Source: Lytechinus variegatus (lineage: Eukaryota; Echinodermata; Echinoidea; Temnopleuroida; Toxopneustidae). Taken from it: a stretch of DNA of 64,000 nt. Positions within the stretch are counted from its first letter, which is position 1. Each line of letters begins with the position of its first letter. Positions 23,396 to 35,242 of this stretch are shown here, piece by piece. Made by a program: the position numbers and the translations under genes. Under the pieces are notes generated by a model, which was not told the DNA's origin, did no database searches, and saw only the letters and a list, made by a program, of their open reading frames with translations. The stretch is from the NCBI RefSeq assembly GCF_018143015.1, contig NC_054752.1, forward strand, positions 6,311,216 to 6,375,215, written 5' to 3'.

Positions 23396-23542
23396 CTGGG
23401 GGGGGGGGGGGTTCACGAAAGTACTTGTCGGGCATTTATCCGACAGTTACCATAGTAATAGTACCTCGCAGCGAATCGACGTCAGAGAAAGATGTCAGAT
23501 CTGATAACTTGTCGGATGAAAATGTTGATGAAACATTCCCTG
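23396..23542. mobile_element. MITE family D, copy 1
   Basis: Shares ACTTGTCGG, TTATCCGACAGTTACCATAG, AAAGATGTCAGATCTGA and AACTTGTCGGATGAAAAT with the copies at 37775-37937 and 46653-46820. Its left terminus has become a G homopolymer. Confidence 0.75.
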
Positions 23543-23552
23543 AAATGGTTGT

Positions 23553-23776
23553 ACACAGTAAAATCGCTGTTTAAATTTTTTTATACAACGATGTTTACTA
23601 TAAGAACCTGACAGTAATTGTTTAAACAAGTGTTTAAATCTTAAACAACAAAATTTAATTTTCAATAGCTAATCTTCAATGAATTAAACATGATTGTTAA
23701 AACTGTTAAACAACTAATGTAAGGTTCATATAGTAAACAGCGTTGTATAAAATCTTGAACAGCGTTTTTACTGTGT
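23553..23776. mobile_element. Palindromic MITE with ACACAGTAAAA ends
   Basis: 224 bp. Ends ACACAGTAAAATCGCTGTTT and the complement ACACAGTAAAAACGCTGTTC are inverted; GTTTAAAC-type motifs recur inside. Non-coding. Confidence 0.72.
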
Positions 23777-23858
23777 AAAACGGGTGGATGTAGGGAGTCT
23801 CGGCAACGATCCTAGCTCTCTTATTGGATAAAACTGTACAATCACTCATTCTCTCAAG

Positions 23859-24624
23859 TAAGTGAACATATGGACAATAAATCATTCATTTACTCGAGTG
23901 AGTGAATTAATATCGATTTATGGCACGAGCGGCTCGTCATATTTTTTGGAAGTTACGAATCATTTTATACGCACGAAAGGTGGCCTGTTATTGTGCTTAC
24001 GAGGTAGGCCCCTACCGAGGCTTCACTGGAATTTGACTTTGGTGTATCCATGGTAACTGTGATCCCATTTTGACCAAAAATTTGTTTTTTAACGACAATA
24101 ATTTGCATCTTCAAAGATTGGATTTAACTGTTGTTACGATACTGCAACAAATAACAATAAAAATGATTTGATATTTGATTTCCCTTTTTTATTACAGGAA
24201 ATAATTAACCATATACAAACAAATCATAAATGATAATGGTCTTACGTCTCTTGAAATCAGTTCTGGCAATTATTCCAAATTATAGTATCCAGGTGGCTAT
24301 TGTGAATCAATCTTTTGTTTAGCAATCTGAATTGTCTCTCTTTGGACATTCCAGGGAAAACAAAGATTATTCAAAGATTACTCATGTCAAACAAAGCTTT
24401 AGTGGAACATTCTTTATCATTCTATGCTATAAATATCCTTAAAGACAAAATGACTAAATAAACTGAATGTAACTGCTCTTACAATTTTACTTATATATAA
24501 CACTGTGGTTGAAGGGAATAAAAATGTTGGATAATCTGATGCAGAGTGGTGGGCAATAATGAGCCAACAAAATAATTTGTGGTGGCTAGATATGGCGTAC
24601 GAGGCAAAAATTCTTTAAAAAACT
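23859..24624. other. Intergenic, no gene recognised
   Basis: No exon, RNA gene or repeat pair can be supported. Confidence 0.4.
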
Positions 24625-25215
24625 TAATGTTGCGTAAAATTTACAAAATATTTGGTATTATTTTACCCCTACCAACATGCATATTTCCATTTCACCCAGT
24701 ATTCGGTACCCCCCCCCCCTTTATTTTTAGAGTGTATATGAATTAATGCCACATACACCATACTCAAAAATTACCCAGAATAATCAAGCCGGTAGCCAGA
24801 AGGTCGAGGGTTCGATCAAACCTCTAAAATTTTCAAAGGCAAGAAAAAAGAGTGGATCACAAGAAGAGAGAACAGAAAAGAGGAAAAAGAAATAAAAGAG
24901 TAAAAATTCACCTAATATTGGGTCGAGAGGGAACATGCATGTTTGCTGGGTGTTTCTTCTACCCCATATTGGGCAAAATGCATGTTTAAAGGGTATAGTT
25001 CAAAGCAACAATGCGTAAAATTTACAAAATATTTGGCATCTCTTTTTCCAAACCAACATGCATGTTCCCATTTCACCCAATATTAGGTAAACCTTTTTTT
25101 TTTTAGAGTTCATGTAAATTAATTCCACACCACACTAAAACAAAATGGCCCAGAAAAATCAAGCCGCTAGCCAGAGGGTTCAATCGAACCCCAAACATTT
25201 TCAATGGCAAGGGGG
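24625..25215 (+). repeat. Two-copy direct duplication, period about 380 bp
   Basis: Units at 24625-24850 and 25007-25215 share TGCGTAAAATTTACAAAATA, CCAACATGCAT, CATTTCACCCA, AATCAAGCCG and GCCAGA before GGTTC. The spacer (24850-25006) is purine-rich and repeats the GCATGTTT and ATATTGGG motifs. Non-coding. Confidence 0.75.
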
Positions 25216-25348
25216 GGGGGGAGGGAGAAAGAAAGAACAGGAAAGAGAGGGGAGAAGAGAATAGTAAGGCGTTACAAGGTCCGGGAGGGGATGATGAAGA
25301 AAAAAAAATAGGCGTTTGGAAAATTTACCAGCATCATGTGTATGCTTA

Positions 25349-25764
25349 ACGGCCACCGCACACCTTACGACTGTTCGCGATCCGATTTTGGAACAAATCG
25401 CATTTTACTCATTTTCTGAAAAAGTGAATGGAACATATCATTTCATTTTGAGGTTAAGATTAATTCAAAGAATACTAAAATAACCATTTCGAAAAATTAC
25501 AAGCCTTTGTTTTAGAGTAAGAGCCAAATTAGTTTCAAATCGTTGGCAATCGTACTTCTGCTATGACGTCATTGCGACTAGATATTAAATTCGCCTTTTT
25601 TCTAAGAAGGATGATAGCACAGTCACAGATTTGAACACGGGTATTCGTACGATGATTTAGAACATTACACAGTAAGTTATTCCAAGTCTCAATATTAACA
25701 TAAAATTCTACTACATTTTATTCTGAAATCGGGTCGCAGACCAATCGTAAGGAGTGCGGTCGCA
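25349..25764. mobile_element. Harbinger-like MITE family A, copy 3
   Basis: 416 bp, with ends ACGGCCACCGCACACC and GGAGTGCGGTCGCA, flanked by TTA at 25346-25348 and 25765-25767. The interior matches copies 1 and 2. Confidence 0.82.
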
Positions 25765-25782
25765 TTAACATGATGCATAGGC

Positions 25783-26025
25783 CTATCCCTGGGGCCCATC
25801 AACATATTACAAAGAGTTATACTCGTAAATCCATGGAAAACCACCAGTGTTATTATTCTTTACAGGAAATTTGTAAAATGTCCTTTGTTAACGAGGAGAA
25901 CACAACAAGTTGTCAAGAAAACGACGAATGTATGAAATTTAGGCCTACATCATATCTTGAAAACATTTTGGACAAACATGCTTTGGCTTTCCATAGTTGA
26001 GGTTGATCCGATCAAGACGGTACCC
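25783..26025. mobile_element. MITE family G, partial copy
   Basis: CTGGGGCCCATC, TTTACAGGAAATTTGTAAAA, AAAACGACGAATGTATGAA and TTCCATAGTTGAGGTTGATC resemble the complete palindromic copy at 56648-57127. It lies directly after the family A element. Confidence 0.6.
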
Positions 26026-26381
26026 TATGGGATGCATAGCACGTGTTTAATACCATAATAGAAAGGTATGGAGTATTGCCAAGTGCAATATATTCATGCT
26101 GTTAATATTTAGCTAGTTGTTCACTCAGAAATGGTCTCAATCCAGTTTTCTGACAAATTCTAACACAAAAATCTATATGAAAAAATAACGTCATAGAACA
26201 CCATTTGGTATACCTATTCCTTTCCTTTTCTTCTCTATTTTCTCTGAAATTAATATTTCATTTCCTTTTTTATTCGCTTTTTATGGGGGAGGGGGCATGT
26301 CCCCCGTCCCCTTGTGACAGTGAGCTACAGCCTCAGTGTGTTAATGTGGGATCATTAAACCTGCTTTAACAAAACTGTATT

Positions 26382-26482
26382 CAGGGGAGCGTTTCATTAA
26401 CTTTCCTTGAATGTGATTGGCTCAGAAGCGATGTTACTTTGGTAACTGTAGGAAGAAATTCCTTTCATGAAAGGCTCTCCTG
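26382..26482. mobile_element. MITE family D, shortened copy
   Basis: CAGGGGAGCGTTTCATTAAC at the left and TTTCATGAAAGGCTCTCCTG at the right are inverted ends. The interior is shorter and diverged. Confidence 0.65.
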
Positions 26483-27049
26483 ATTAATGGTGCTGGTACC
26501 GTGCAAAAGACGACTGATCGGAAATGGATGATCGTGAAAATGAGGGAACATCTTTTATATATATCCCAGCCGTGACAAACAAACGCAAACTCATGTTATA
26601 AATTATTGGGAGAAACCATTTATCTCAAACCTTTTTTGTAGCAGACGCCGAAATGTTTACTTTCGTCCTGGGACCAAATACAAAATGATAGCAAACCAAA
26701 ATGAGGTAAGAATCTTTTTCTTTGATTAGAATTCATGTTACATTTTTTTTGTTATCATAATAATAGGTCATTGGATGAATGCAGTGAGCCTACATTTCGA
26801 AATACAGTTTAATTTTGAAAATAAATGGATTTAGCATGGTATGAATATCATTCAAGAGTCTTGTAGATTTGTCATAGATTCATGAAGTTCCAAATATTTG
26901 GATAATTCTGGCTTTTGTTGGAGCCCCCCCCCTTTTTTTTTTAATGTATCCCTATTCTTTGAATAACGTGACCGGTCAGTAATTGGTGGTGGTGTTTTAT
27001 ATCAATCGATATTATCAGTTGTATTCCATGGATATCATTGCCCACCCCC

Positions 27050-27240
27050 CCCCCCCCCGCGTACCTACGGGGGGGCAGTCTCCCCCCCCCCCTGACGAGT
27101 CAAAACCCATGCAAGGGACGTATCCCTGCAGTCCCTAACGAAATTAAAAACTTTTTTTTTCTTGTCAAATTTTGGGGGGACGAATTTTGGGGGACGAATT
27201 TGCCCCCTTGAGGAAAATCCTAGGTACACCAATGCCCCCC
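27050..27240. mobile_element. MITE family H, copy 1
   Basis: C-run then GCGTACCTACGGGGGGGCAG at the left and CTAGGTACACCAATGCCCCC at the right form inverted ends; the interior TGACGAGTCAAAACCCATG matches, in complement, the element at 46026-46140. Confidence 0.6.
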
Positions 27241-27488
27241 CCGATGGGAATTTTCAAGTAGTGAAAAGGACAAGGAACACCCTTTTAGAGAGTACAGAAG
27301 ATGAAAGAAACAGTCGTAGAATAGAGAGAATAGTCCAGGATAGGCCCCATAGAAACTTGACCAAACCTTGTTTTTTTTACATATACAATATTTTTTGATG
27401 GTTTCTTGTCAATTCGAGGGTGCTGATTACGAATCTGAATGATGCCACTCGTGTTACCTTGAGCATTTTCCGCAAATTGGCAAAATTC

Positions 27489-30400
27489 AATATGGCCGAC
27501 AAAATATGCAAATTATTCATGAAAATCCTAGAATTGTCCGCACATCGGCTATGAAATGCATGAAATTGTGTGGCAGGAGTGAAATACTCCCTACAGAAAT
27601 AGTTTTCGACAAAATATCTATTTTCCTGATATTCAAAATGGCCGCCGGAGGCCCTTGTATACTCTATTATGTACAGTATGAATAGGGGGAAACTAATTTT
27701 CACAAAAACTGGCACTAAACCGCAAAAATCGCGATGTATGAACGAAGTAACATATTATGCAAATCATTATTACTAACGAGATATATCATTTATTATGTCA
27801 TATTATGAGGACGTTGCTGTATTTTGATATCTAAGATAGCCGCCACTGGCCAAAGAGTATGTACAATGGCAATGGCCGGGGCCAACAAAATGACAAGAGT
27901 GAGCATTAAAATGTATATTATTAAGATAAACGAGTTGAATACTGACTAAAAACATCATTGCTAATATGCCATTTATGTGATAAATGCTGTATTTTGACAT
28001 TCAAAATGGCCGCCATAGGCCCTATATTATGTACAATGCGAACGGAGAAACTAATTTTCACAAGAGTGAGAATCATAAAATGCATATAACTGTGATATAT
28101 ACGAGTAAACATTTTGTTTTAAACATGATTTCTAAATACATCACATATTTGTCGTGGAGGTAATAAATGTTGCACTTTGAAATCCAAAATGGCTACTGCC
28201 ATAGGTCCTAAAAGTATTGTGTACATTGTAACATGGGACATATAATTTTGAAAGAATTTGACTTTGCTTGACTCTAAATATTGCATATAATTTTGAATTG
28301 TGATGTATTGGTGAAATATTGTCTATAACCATGGTTTCTAGCGAGATATATCATAATGTTGTGTAATTAAGGTAATAAATTCTGCATTTTTAAATTGAAA
28401 ATGGCCACAATAGGCCCTTATCGTATAACATACAATTTGAGTGGAGACAAAATAATAATGTTCACAAAAAGGGCATACGGCAGCCATTTTTAATATTGAA
28501 ATGCAGTATTTATCACCTAATAACACAAGATATGATATATTTTGTTATCAAGCATGTTTTCAGACAATATTTCACTCATACATCACCATTTCGCCAAGCA
28601 AAGCCAAATTCTGTTGAAATAGTTTGTTCCCATTCACATTGTGCAAAATACCTGTAGCGGCCATTTTTACTTTCCAATAACAGTATTTATCACCTAACTG
28701 GCAGAATAAATGATATATCTTAATAGAAATTATGCTTTCTGGAAATATTTTACTCATACATGTAGATCCCTATTACGTGCATAATACGGTGCTCACTCCT
28801 GTGAATATTGGTTTCCCAATTTGCATTGTACATAACACTGTTAATGTCTATGGCGGCCATTCTTAAAGTCAAAATACATTATTTAACACAAGCTTGAAAC
28901 CTGAATAATATATTTCATTAGAAAATATGTTTTAAGACAGTATCCCAATAAATTATCACATATATATATATATGCATTTTAGTGCTCTCTCTTGTCATAT
29001 CTTTGCTCCTCTTTCTCATTGTGCATAATAATTTTTGGACCTTTGGCAGCCATTTTTAATATAAAAATAAAACATTCATCACATACATCGCATATTAATT
29101 ATATATTTCGTTAACTATTATGTTATTAGTCAGTATTCCACTCGCTTAATCTTAATAATATGCATTTTAGTGATCACTCCTGTGAATTTATTGGCCCCCA
29201 TTATCATTGTACGCAATACTGTTGTGGCCCGTGGCGGCTATTTTAGATTTCAAAATACAGAAATGTTTGCATAGGGTAAGTGTAGGTAATTGGAGACCGT
29301 TAAGCTCATTTGCATAATTTACATGAACATGGAAAATGACACACTCTTAAAAGGTTTTTTTCCTCTTCAGCAACTTCTACTCTATATTTGGTAACAAAAT
29401 GGTTAACACAAATTAATTGATTGATAAGATAATGAGGATTAATGACGTCATCATCAAAGGTCTCTCATTACCTACATGTGTAGGTAATGAGGGACAGTTA
29501 CAAATCATGTTATTTGCAAGAAAACTTTAGTAAAAATGGGATTGTCATGCTAAGTTCAAACACTTTTCTTACAGAAATACATGTAGCCAATTATTTTAAC
29601 ATCATTTTAAAACAATATGAACTAGATGTGGTTGAAAACATGTCTTTTTGTTTGCAATGATAAATGATGCTTTAGGCCTAAATCCTAAATGTTCTGAAGT
29701 GCTTTAAAAATAACTTTTCTGAAAAAAAGAAGGAAAGTAGGCCCATATTTATTCTCATTTCTGCAGCCATTTTGTAGATTCGTTACATAAAAGAAAAGAT
29801 GCTTTGTCAAGGACTTTCCTGTGATACCTGCCATTCAGAACAAACAGTCGCCATGTTGGTGTCCCCCATTACCTACACACATTATTGGACTGACCAGTTC
29901 ATTGTGGCCACAGTATCACCCATACACAACACACAGTGGCCGTTTTTAGTGTTTATGTGGCTAGCCCACTTACAAAACTTCCTATTGGAAGTACTTTTAC
30001 CGATCACCTCTTCACTATGCGAACACGCCCCAACATTCCTTGAAAAATGAATTTTTACACCAGAGCAAAATTTGAAGATGAAAATATCATACCTTGACCT
30101 ATTTCGAAGTTTTTTGCTGCACTAAATGACGACCTGTATCGTAAACAAGCAGAGTGATCTTGCAGAAGTATTGTAGAAACTGTAGATGGCGCTATAACAA
30201 CATTATAGCCAGGCGCAGGCAGGGCAGGATAGTTTCAGCTTCAGTGGTCTCCAATTACCTACGGTCTCCAATTACCTACACTTACCCTATATGACAAAAG
30301 AAATGACATATCTCGTTAGCAATGATCATTTGCATATATTACTTCGTTCATACATCGCGATTTTTTTCCAGTTTGTGCTCATTTTTTGTGAAAATTAGTT

Positions 30401-30510
30401 TTCCCTATTCATACTGTACATAATAGAGCATACTAGGGCCAATGGCAGCCATTTTTAATATCTGTAAAATAAATATTTTGTCGAAAATTATTTTTATAGA
30501 GAGTAGATAT
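27489..30510. mobile_element. Giant inverted repeat built of ~190-bp units (foldback-type)
   Basis: Six units containing AAAATGGCCGCC-like sequence lie in plus orientation (near 27489, 27641, 27836, 28005, 28188, 28399). Six units in minus orientation follow (GGCAGCCATTTTTAA-like, near 28488, 28657, 28852, 29046, 29234 and, after an inserted element, 30446). The outermost units are the most similar: GTACAGTATGAATAGGG, ATCGCGATGTATGAACGAAG and TTTCGACAAAATAT appear at 27600-27760 and inverted at 30330-30500. Long terminal inverted repeats made of subrepeats are the hallmark of foldback (FB/TU-like) elements. No coding sequence. The right end lies only about 30 bp from the acceptor of cytochrome c gene 1. 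Confidence 0.75.
29274..30287. mobile_element. TA-flanked non-autonomous DNA transposon, 1014 bp
   Basis: Inverted ends GGGTAAGTGTAGGTAATTGG and the complement of CCAATTACCTACACTTACCC, flanked by TA. The core motif TAGGTAAT recurs in the interior (near 29470, 29482, 29867 and 30247), sometimes back to back. Short open frames (29799-30050) show no transposase motif. It is inserted in the right arm of the giant inverted repeat. Confidence 0.8.
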
Positions 30511-30536
30511 TATTATTATACATGTCTCTGTTACAG

Positions 30537-30736
30537 CGCTGAAGGAAACAAGAACTGGGTTCTTCCCACTGGGGACCCGGAGAAAGGGAAAATACTATAT
30601 GCAGAAATATGTGCTTCATGCCACACTGTGGAGCCCGGTAGAACGGACCGGTCGGGACCAAATCTATCGGGGATCTGGGGGCGCCAGGCAGGGACCCTAC
30701 CCGGCTATAAGTTTGCTGAATCTGACGAAAAGAAAG
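30537..30736 (+). CDS. Divergent cytochrome c, gene 1, heme-attachment exon
   Basis: Encodes AEGNKNWVLPTGDPEKGKIL, the heme-binding ICASCHTVE (C-x-x-C-H), then SGPNLSGIWGRQAG, LPGYKF and ESDEKKG. This matches the cytochrome c family (GDVEKGKKIF, CSQCHTVE, TGPNLHGLFGRKTG, PGYSYT in mammals). The acceptor is TCTCTGTTACAG and the donor GTACGTG in phase 1. The exon opens with one base of a split codon, so an upstream exon with the start codon must exist; I do not find it. Cytochrome c carries electrons between complexes III and IV in the mitochondrial intermembrane space. This copy is well diverged from the usual animal protein, so a housekeeping gene elsewhere is likely. Confidence 0.9.
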
Positions 30737-32498
30737 GTACGTGTAGCGTAAATTTATCTTCGTTGACTCGACGAGTATAAAACTGCAGCAGGGAACAGCA
30801 TGGAGATGAGAAATGCAATAAAAATGATTACTGACGGTCGCCCTTATTTATTTATTTTTTTTTTGTTGACAAAAATGATTTGTCTTGCTATTACTGTGGA
30901 TGCCTTAAAGGGGGTGGGGCTATTTGACCACCCAAGAGTTCCAAAACCAATTAAAGAAATAAGAAACAAAATAAAATTTGTTACTAAATTAGACTCTAAT
31001 TTTTTTTACATTGTGAATTGTTTTGCTCTCTGGCTGTAGCTCTTCTCTCGCACCTTTTAATTCTCCCCCATGGCATTTTATGTGCCCTCATTTTTCAAAT
31101 TACATTACTGACTGAGATTGATTGATTCTTTATTTCCATGCAAAAAAAATAAATCATACAACAGAAAATATATTGACAACATTTCACGGTAAAATAACAA
31201 TAAACAATCATTGCATGGGAGGGGACAGTCATAAGCACAAAGGCTTGAAAAGGACGCCCCTCAAGAAAGACTACGGCCTGAATAAAATCAATATATAAGT
31301 CATATTTAAAAATAACAATAAAAGCAGGGCCAAATGGAAAACACATCAAGCGTGTCAAGAATAAATCAAATGAAAATAACACATCAGCCATGTATATCGA
31401 TTAATATTATTAAGTTTAACATAGATACGTCGTATAGAAAATACAGAAAATACAGTGCGATATGATGAAACTGATGATAGCACAATAATATCTTAAACTC
31501 AAATAAGTGCTAATAATGGAATGCTTAAACTCAAACTTAACTTTGTTCAATGTAGGAGCACCACGTATTGTTAAAGGTATATTATTCAGGTATCTGGACC
31601 AGTATGTCTTATTGACCTACGGGCTAAGGCGGGTAGCGGGTTCGATAAAAATTTAATTTGTTGAGGTTCTCGTAGGATTATGAATTCAAAAGGAACGTAT
31701 GATCAAATGTTATTGGTAATTGATTTAGTTATCATTTGTATGATCATTCGTTGTCAAAACATTTGTGCCTAGTCTTAATTGTTTCGTGAGTAAAAAGAAT
31801 ATATAATTATGTATTTTTGATAAGGAAAATTCTTTAATACGATCTGGATCTATTTATCATTAATTTGAATGGCAATCATAAAAACAGAATACGAAGAATT
31901 TGGACGATAGAAACTTGGACGAGGCCCCATGGTTTTACGACCCTCTGGATATTTTTGACGAAATTGAGTGCGCAATAGACTGAAATTTGAGTATAAGAGA
32001 GACAACATAATATGCAGGTATCACAGGCCTAATTCATTTCTCATTGACTCGTGTGTTAAAGTGGCACTTAAAAAAAATCATAAAAATTAAGGAGGAAATT
32101 CGAGGGTTGAATGTTCATAGGATATATGGCTGACATTCCATATCTGACCAGAAAAGGGTACCTTGACCGGCTCATTTTAGAAATAAATTGGCATTTATGA
32201 AGACTACACCTGACTGGATCAAATTTGTCATGTTAGAGAGTAAAATTTTATTGCTCTATATGCTTCCGCCAGTAAAAAATTGTTCCATAGTAGTGATATC
32301 TTTCCAATGTGGATAAAGGAAGTTCAGTAGGTACCCTCCATTGCAGTGATAGATTGTCATATTGATTCATTTTTTGTCAATCAACAATATCATATTTGAA
32401 AATTGAGAATGGGTTTACTCGAATGAATATCTTTTGCCTGCCAGTTGTAATTAGACCTGTGTAACCTGCATTCTTATTATCCTCAACACACTCCACAG
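30737..32498 (+). other. Intron of cytochrome c gene 1
   Basis: Contains a block at 31110-31400 that on the minus strand resembles the 3' end of a LINE or SINE (GGGCGTCCTTTTCAAGCC) and, at its 3' end, a segment that is duplicated at 35243-35663. The acceptor before exon 2 is CACTCCACAG. Confidence 0.6.
32050..32459 (+). repeat. Dispersed duplicate, intronic copy
   Basis: Shares CGTGTGTTAAA, TGGCACTTAAAAA, CCAGAAAAGGG, GGCATTTATGAAGAC, AAGGAAGTTCAG and TACCCTCCAT, in order, with 35243-35663. It ends about 40 bp before exon 2 of cytochrome c gene 1. Confidence 0.75.
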
Positions 32499-32650
32499 GT
32501 ATAACATGGAATGACAGGAGTCTATGGGATTATTTTGAGCGTGGTCATATACCTGGGACCAGGATGTTCTTCCGAGCCTTACACAGGAACCATCAGAAAC
32601 GAGCAGATGTCTTAGCATACCTCAAGATTGCTTCATCGCCCCAGAAGTGA
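32499..32650 (+). CDS. Divergent cytochrome c, gene 1, C-terminal exon
   Basis: Encodes ITWNDRSLWDYFERGHIPGT, RMFFRALHRNHQKR, ADVLAYLKIASSPQK and a TGA stop. The family's IPGTKM loop is kept as IPGTRM, so the axial methionine (Met80 in horse numbering) is present. Two residues are missing before IPGT compared with the usual NPKKYIPGT, including the conserved Tyr74; gene 2 at 48860-49014 lacks the same residues. The C-terminal helix motif ADVLAYLK fits the family ADLIAYLK. Intron position and phase are the same as in gene 2. Confidence 0.92.
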
Positions 32651-32929
32651 AGATCGAAGGCTGATTCCAAGTCTGTCTAACCGTTGTTCGCCCGAATAGA
32701 CATTAAGCATGCGACGTCATAATCGCATGTATAGCGCCCTCCCTTAGAGGATCTCGGATTCACAGAAATACAATACACGTAGAAGGATTGTTGTCATTCA
32801 CCGTACACACACCACGATGGCCCCGCTCGAGCGCACACGCCGCCATCTTGTGTAGAGCAAAGATCCCCGGGCGTCTACTGTGTGTGCGCTCACAGCTAGC
32901 TCATCATGAAACGGGCATTTATTTTTATT

Positions 32930-33480
32930 TTTTCTCTCTCTCCTATTTGCCACTTGTTAGTTTTTTCTGCCTTCCCCCTTCATACTTCTATCTAACAGCT
33001 CTTCTGCCCCCTCTCTACTAGCTATATCTGTCTGTTTGACTTGGTAATTATTTCTTCCCCTTTTCTCTTGATTCTCCTTTATTTTTATCACAAATTTTCT
33101 GCCCACCCTCTCCCTTTATCCTTCTTCCCCTCTATAGCCATGTAATGGCTCTTGGAAATTATTTTTGCCCCTTTTTCTCTTGAATGTCCCCATTCTCTTT
33201 CTTTAGTTTCATCCAACATTGCTTCTGCCCACCTTCTCTCTTTATCCTCCTCTCCCTCTCATGTCATCCAATAAATCTTGGCAATTATTTCTGCCCCTCC
33301 TTTCCTCTTGATTCCTCTCTTCTGCCAATTCTTTTTCACCCATCTCTTTCTCTTCATTAAGTGCTGAATTTGTATTCGCTCACTTTGCTCGGAGAATCCA
33401 ATTCACTTTCCAATTCTGCCTTTCTCACTACCTCCTTATGTTTTTAATATCTTTCTCCTCTTCTGCCTTTATTTCTATTT
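32930..33480 (+). repeat. Pyrimidine-rich degenerate repeat
   Basis: TTCTGCCC, CTTTATCCT and CTCTTGATTC motifs recur many times in a CT-rich stretch just downstream of cytochrome c gene 1. Part may be 3' UTR; an ATAAA-type poly-A signal is possible near 33270. Confidence 0.6.
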
Positions 33481-35021
33481 GCTAATAATTAATGTCAATA
33501 TGAGCAAGTCAGTAAATGACAAAATTGATTCCATGGTTTCAAGAGTTTGATGTGAACAATATTTATTTCTGAGCTGTGGCAATAAGAAATGTGATGATAG
33601 ATAAATATACTGCAGAACAGCACACAAACAAAATAGTACTGAAGTGGTGTACAATACATGTATATTTTCAGGAAATGAGTTGACTCCACAAGATCACAAG
33701 TCGTCCATAAGCCATACGTAATCTTTACGAAAAACCAATCTGAAGCTGAACTTCATGCAGTTACAGCAATAAAATCAACTGATTTGTGTTAATTAACTGC
33801 ATAAAATCATTAATGAATACCATCCATCTAGAAGTGTGAAAACATCTAGATTTAATTTGCATACTGTACCTATCCAAAATTTCACAGCATGTTATATGTA
33901 TGCTGTACTAGTATGAGTTTGAGCAAATATTGAATACTGTATGAAAGAATCAACATAGGAGTACAAGGATTCGGAAGTACATGTGTGTATTATTGTGCAC
34001 GTAGAGTATACTATAGTTTCCTTTAAACTTTGAACATATTTAAGCTTTAGTACAGAACATTAATACCCCACCAATAAAATCAGTTAAATAAAAGAAAAAT
34101 CAAACAAAACAGATTGTAAAACACTAAAAAAAATCACTTTCCATCATAAACATTTATCATGTTTATAGGTATATCCTGGTTAGTATGCAAATGGGGAGCA
34201 TTTGCCTGTGCTAAAGTACTTCAAAATATAAAAATGATATCTAATTAATGAGCACTAATCACAAGAAATCTAAATCAACATGTCATTAGAAAAAATAATT
34301 GAGTTATTGAATTCCAAAGTTTGGCAACTTTTTCTGAAAACAGCTCTTTGCACGCCATGAACAATATGCAATAGGTGGGCTGTACATGTATAATTTCTGT
34401 GGTTGTATTTCTCTTCCAATACTTATATAATTTTCAGTGTTTTGTTCGTCAGATTTGCCTCTACTTTTTCACATATTTTTCAAGCTTGGAATATGTACAT
34501 GTATTACTTAAAAAACAGTGAACATATACATGTAAATTTCAAGGTATGTGTAGAATAATACATGTAGCTGCTTTCAAATTTTCATAAAAATAAAGAATTT
34601 CTTTATTCATAACACAAAAAGCAAATGTGTTGCAGATTTAGAATAACACAGAAAATATATTATTTCTCTAGCACTAGGTAGCATACAAAATAAATGACAT
34701 TGCATTACCCATACTGTACATATGACATTTATTTTTTAATCATCAACAATTATATGTATTCATATTGCAATAATGAAAGAGACACAATATTGCAACACTA
34801 TTAAGGCAAGTTTTGAATAGATATTTTGGCACTGAACACATGATCAAGGCTAAAGCTAAAAATTTACAATTTTGTGTGAGACATGCACACTATACTTGAA
34901 TACACGGTGCTTGAATGGTTAGACATCTTGTGCTAGCGGTCGTGATAAAATTCTAGTTAACAATTCGTTGCTCGGAATACGGGTCTGAGCGAAGTTGTCC
35001 AAGATGAGCTAGCTGTTATGA
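33481..35021. other. Intergenic, no gene recognised
   Basis: AT-rich with repeated ACATGTA words. I see no exon or element boundary. Confidence 0.4.
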
Positions 35022-35192
35022 TCATAGGCGGCGGAAGCGGGGGGGGGGGGGACGTGTCCCCCCCTAAATTTGAGGAGGGGGGGGACGGTCCCCCCCTAAA
35101 TTTGTTGTTGATGACTTTTTTTTTCTTTTTTTTTGCTTGTCAAAAAATTTGGGTTGTCCCCTCCTAAAATTTTTTGCTTCCGCCGCCAATGA
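35022..35192. mobile_element. Short MITE with GGCGGCGGAAGC ends
   Basis: Inverted ends TCATAGGCGGCGGAAGC and the complement TCATTGGCGGCGGAAGC, flanked by TTATGA (35016-35021 and 35193-35198). The interior repeats GTCCCCCCCTAAATTTG in both directions. Non-coding. Confidence 0.75.
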
Positions 35193-35242
35193 TTATGATC
35201 ACCTACTCACGCATGTTTCACTGACCTAAAATATTTCCCACA

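Larger units (their letters stand above)
23334..23858. mobile_element. Outer foldback element holding two other MITEs
   Basis: The left arm (23334-23397: GAGTGAGTGATTGTACAG, GCTAGGATCGAGACTCCC) and right arm (23792-23858: GGGAGTCTCGGCAACGATCC, AACTGTACAATCACTCATTC) are inverted copies of about 62 bp. The whole interior consists of a family D element (23396-23542) followed by a separate palindromic element (23553-23776). Confidence 0.78.
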
